In this document: positions 61,563 to 64,000 of the stretch, piece by piece
Position numbering within the stretch: position 1 is the first letter of the stretch
Layout: each line of letters begins with the position of its first letter
NCBI RefSeq assembly: GCF_039592695.1
Contig: NZ_JBBUTK010000002.1
Span: 979,436-1,043,435, forward strand
Source: Flagellimonas_A sp039592695
Lineage (GTDB): Bacteria > Bacteroidota > Bacteroidia > Flavobacteriales > Flavobacteriaceae
Length of the DNA stretch: 64,000 bases
Direction of reading: 5' to 3'
Program-made: the position numbers and the translations under genes
Notes under the pieces: model-generated
Seen by the model: the letters and a program-made list of their open reading frames with translations, nothing else
What the model was told of the DNA's origin: nothing
Databases searched by the model: none

Positions 61563-61888
61563 GAAAAAAATTTGCGCAAAAGTACATCAATATTATGTAT
61601 CCAAAATCTAGAAATGTACCATTCGTTGAGCTAAACATTATAGATTTAAAGGTTTGACTGATAATATGGTAAGTAGATAATCCATTCTTTAGATTTATTC
61701 GTATTTAAATCGTAAAGTGTTGTTAAAATAATTGTGTATACATTTTGTCGAATAAAGTAGGAGTTATGGTTTTTTCGAAGTATTTATGTAGTTGATTCGG
61801 AAAGATTTTTTTCGAAAGGTTTATAGATATCCCAATTCTTGTTGAAGACCTACAATGCCATGGTGATTAGTTATATAAAACTATTCCT
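61563..61888. other. 326-base gap between prfC and the TSP3 protein
   Basis: AT-rich with no ORF I believe. On the minus strand it holds the prfC -7 candidate at 61577-61584. On the plus strand TACATTTTG at 61739-61747 is one base off the TAnnTTTG consensus and could drive the giant gene. No RNA gene recognised. Confidence 0.5.
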
Positions 61889-64000
61889 ATGGAAAAAATT
61901 ACGATTTCAGCTTCTAGCATAAAGAGGTATTCTGTGGCCCTTTTTACATTGCTATTATTTGTTTCATCTCCTGTTCTAATTTCTTTTGATTCAGTGCCCA
62001 AAAGTTCAATGGAGCTTTTGTATACGGATACTGATGGTGATGGTGTTCCTGACAATGTGGATGTTGATGACGATAACGACGGTATTTTAGATACCGTAGA
62101 ATGTTCAGTTTTATCCTTCGAAAATATACGGCCTTCAGATTTTGGTTTTCCAGCTGGGGTATCTAATGGTAGCTTAAGTGCCACAGATGTAGACATAAGT
62201 TTAAAGTGGGGGCTTCCAGCAGGGAGTGTTTTAGTAAGTGTAGAAAGCGCAAGTACTTTTACCAGTGGGGATAGGTTTGCGGTAAATAAAGACCATCCAA
62301 TGAAATTTACTTTATTGGGTAATATTCCGGTATTTGTTAAAGGGGCACATTCTAAAACACTCAAAGGCCTAAAAAAAGATGGCATTATAGCTCTGGACGG
62401 CATTCAATATGAACTAACTACTTCGTCTTTAGAGTCAGGATTGATAGCTGGAAATACGGGTAATAATTACTTTGTTGAAAACACAACACCCTCTTCCATA
62501 TCAAATCCAGAAGATTTTAGCTGGCAATCAAAATCTACGGCTTTTGAAATTAAATTTTACACCACTACTGACAATCAAAGTGTAATTGCTATTAGTGTAG
62601 CTCCAATAACTTGCCCTGACACTGACGGTGATGGAATAACCGATAATCTAGATATTGACTCTGACAATGATGGAATTTTAGATATTGTAGAAGCACAAAC
62701 TCAGGCTGATTTTATAGCACCTTGTGGGATAGACAGCGATGGAAATGGTTTGGACGATCATTACGAAGAAACACCAGGTTCCGGCGAGGGTTTGACGCCT
62801 ATCAATTCAGACGGCGACGGCAGGCCCGACCACCTTGACATCGACTCGGACGACGACGGCATCCCGGACAACGTGGAGGGCCAGCCGACGGACGGCTACG
62901 TTCCCCCTAGCGGAGAGGACAGTGACGATGACGGGCTCGACGACGCCTACGAGGGCACGGGCGACCAGGGGATCACCCCGGAGAACACGGACGGCACGGA
63001 CCAGCCGGACTACCTTGACGGTGACTCCGACAACGACTTGGTGCCCGACAACAACGAGGGCAACGACTTCAACTTCGACGGCGACCCGGACCAGGCCTTC
63101 ACGGGCACCGACACGGACAACGACGGGCTCGACGACGGCTACGAGGGGGCCGACGTTGACGACGGCTACGATGTCAATGATGAAATAGACGACCCCGCCA
63201 GCGACCTTCCGGACACCGATGGCACGGAGGACGTGAACTACCGCGACTTCGACGATGACGGCGACGGGATCGACACGCCCGACGAGGACGCCGACGGCGA
63301 CGGGGACCCGACCAATGACGACACTGACGGCGACGGCACGCCCGACTACCTGGACCCCGACAACGGCCCCGACACCGATGGTGACGGTGTGCCGGACGTG
63401 GTGGACATCGACGATGACAACGACGGTATCCTGGACACGACCGAGGACCCGAACCTTGACGGTGACGACAATCCGCTGACCGACCCCTTGGACAGTGACG
63501 GCGACGGCAGGCCCGACCACCTTGACATCGACTCGGACGACGACGGCATCCCGGACAACGTGGAGGGCCAGCCGACGGACGGCTACGTTCCCCCTAGCGG
63601 AGAGGACAGTGACGATGACGGGCTCGACGACGCCTACGAGGGCACGGGCGACCAGGGGATCACCCCGGAGAACACGGACGGCACGGACCAGCCGGACTAC
63701 CTTGACGGTGACTCCGACAACGACTTGGTGCCCGACAACAACGAGGGCAACGACTTCAACTTCGACGGCGACCCGGACCAGGCCTTCACGGGCACCGACA
63801 CGGACAACGACGGGCTCGACGACGGCTACGAGGGGGCCGACGTTGACGACGGCTACGATGTCAATGATGAAATAGACGACCCCGCCAGCGACCTTCCGGA
63901 CACCGATGGCACGGAGGACGTGAACTACCGCGACTTCGACGATGACGGCGACGGGATCGACACGCCCGACGAGGACGCCGACGGCGACGGGGACCCGACC
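61889..64000 (+). CDS. Giant secreted thrombospondin type-3 repeat protein, N-terminal part (open at window end)
   Basis: An uninterrupted frame of 704 codons from the ATG at 61889 to the last base. It starts with a signal peptide (about 10-38, SVALFTLLLFVSSPVLIS), then a TSP3-type Asp-rich calcium-binding repeat (DTDGDGVPDNVDVDDDNDG), a unique domain (about 72-245) with two cysteines, then further TSP3 repeats. From codon 308 a 229-residue unit begins and recurs without change. The repeats have DxDxDG-type Ca2+ ligands. C-terminal sorting signals lie outside the window. In Bacteroidota such proteins are usually surface adhesins exported by T9SS; that is inference here. Confidence 0.85.
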   Translation, partial: MEKITISASSIKRYSVALFTLLLFVSSPVLISFDSVPKSSMELLYTDTDGDGVPDNVDVDDDNDGILDTVECSVLSFENIRPSDFGFPAGVSNGSLSATDVDISLKWGLPAGSVLVSVESASTFTSGDRFAVNKDHPMKFTLLGNIPVFVKGAHSKTLKGLKKDGIIALDGIQYELTTSSLESGLIAGNTGNNYFVENTTPSSISNPEDFSWQSKSTAFEIKFYTTTDNQSVIAISVAPITCPDTDGDGITDNLDIDSDNDGILDIVEAQTQADFIAPCGIDSDGNGLDDHYEETPGSGEGLTPINSDGDGRPDHLDIDSDDDGIPDNVEGQPTDGYVPPSGEDSDDDGLDDAYEGTGDQGITPENTDGTDQPDYLDGDSDNDLVPDNNEGNDFNFDGDPDQAFTGTDTDNDGLDDGYEGADVDDGYDVNDEIDDPASDLPDTDGTEDVNYRDFDDDGDGIDTPDEDADGDGDPTNDDTDGDGTPDYLDPDNGPDTDGDGVPDVVDIDDDNDGILDTTEDPNLDGDDNPLTDPLDSDGDGRPDHLDIDSDDDGIPDNVEGQPTDGYVPPSGEDSDDDGLDDAYEGTGDQGITPENTDGTDQPDYLDGDSDNDLVPDNNEGNDFNFDGDPDQAFTGTDTDNDGLDDGYEGADVDDGYDVNDEIDDPASDLPDTDGTEDVNYRDFDDDGDGIDTPDEDADGDGDPT
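62810..64000 (+). repeat. 687-bp tandem repeat in the TSP3 gene
   Basis: Unit 1 is 62810-63496 and unit 2 begins at 63497. By eye the 504 bases of unit 2 in the window equal the first 504 of unit 1. The period is 687 bases (229 codons), so the frame is kept. Composition jumps at about 62770: G+C counted 17 of 60 at 62281-62340 but 42 of 60 at 63301-63360. Confidence 0.88.

Noticed and set aside
61867..62403. Minus-strand 178-codon frame
   Set aside because: It lies opposite the N-terminal domain of the TSP3 protein and shows no family features.
62807..63520. Long minus-strand frame rich in Val and Gly over the TSP3 repeats
   Set aside because: It is the complement of Asp codons (GAC read as GTC) in the GC-rich repeat; no real protein pattern.
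62835..63875. Thr/Arg-rich plus-strand frames over the repeat units
   Set aside because: They are out of frame with the continuous frame from 61889 and repeat with the same period, as expected of shadows.
62760..64000. GC-rich tandem region as a CRISPR array or minisatellite without coding role
   Set aside because: The period of 687 bases is a multiple of three and the frame stays open with proper Ca2+-repeat motifs, so it is coding.

Overview
The window is chromosomal DNA of a member of the Bacteroidota, most likely a marine Flavobacteriaceae (Muricauda/Allomuricauda-like; the genus is a guess). Evidence: TAnnTTTG-type -7 promoter boxes before several transcription units, almost no Shine-Dalgarno sequences apart from a near-perfect one before rpsU, a small bTHX ribosomal protein gene, gliding-bacteria-style secreted proteins with thrombospondin type-3 repeats, DUF2851 and DUF3467 genes, and barrel-less TonB plug proteins.

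Layout. 1-2.4 kb: end of a GHMP kinase gene, a nucleotidyltransferase and a sterol-desaturase-family membrane protein, all on +. 2.4-7.2 kb (-): rsfS-ftsH-LUD-cdsA-psd-ACBP, which links protein quality control to phospholipid synthesis. 7.3-17.5 kb: housekeeping genes on both strands (birA, pyrE, NUDIX, M14 carboxypeptidase, a PAS histidine kinase with its receiver, coaD, ddl, a PASTA protein, an RluA-type pseudouridine synthase, DoxX). 17.5-23.8 kb: yaaA, a lipoprotein, bTHX, a uracil-DNA-glycosylase-like protein and ppc, with two related ~163-bp MITE-like inverted-repeat elements. 23.9-30.9 kb (-): a complete tryptophan operon trpE-G-D-C-F-B-A. It is preceded by a leader peptide with three consecutive Trp codons, an intrinsic terminator and a consensus promoter. 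Four of its six gene junctions hold palindromic or direct repeats, and one palindrome lies inside trpA.

31-37.9 kb: SRPBCC-ArsR pair with paired operators, MarR-nitroreductase-YceI operon with a palindromic operator over its -7 box, thiol-disulfide proteins, rhodanese, DinB and a large plug-domain protein. 37.9-44.7 kb: DUF2851, PspC, a RCK potassium channel, a fused alanine/glycine:cation symporter, a helix-hairpin-helix protein and an acyl-CoA dehydrogenase. 44.7-59.6 kb: the translation/transcription block rpsU-xerC-hpf, tRNA Thr-Tyr-Gly-Thr, tuf, tRNA-Trp, secE-nusG-rplKAJL-rpoBC. 59.6-64 kb: DUF3467, prfC on -, then the start of a very large secreted calcium-binding-repeat protein. Its coding DNA changes abruptly from AT-rich to GC-rich at about 62.77 kb and then repeats with a 687-bp period; it is still open at the window end.

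No CRISPR array, phage, transposase or defence island was seen. The most distinctive items are the trp attenuator, the palindrome inserted in trpA, the MITE-like family, the paired ArsR operators, the symporter fusion and the GC-rich giant repeat protein.
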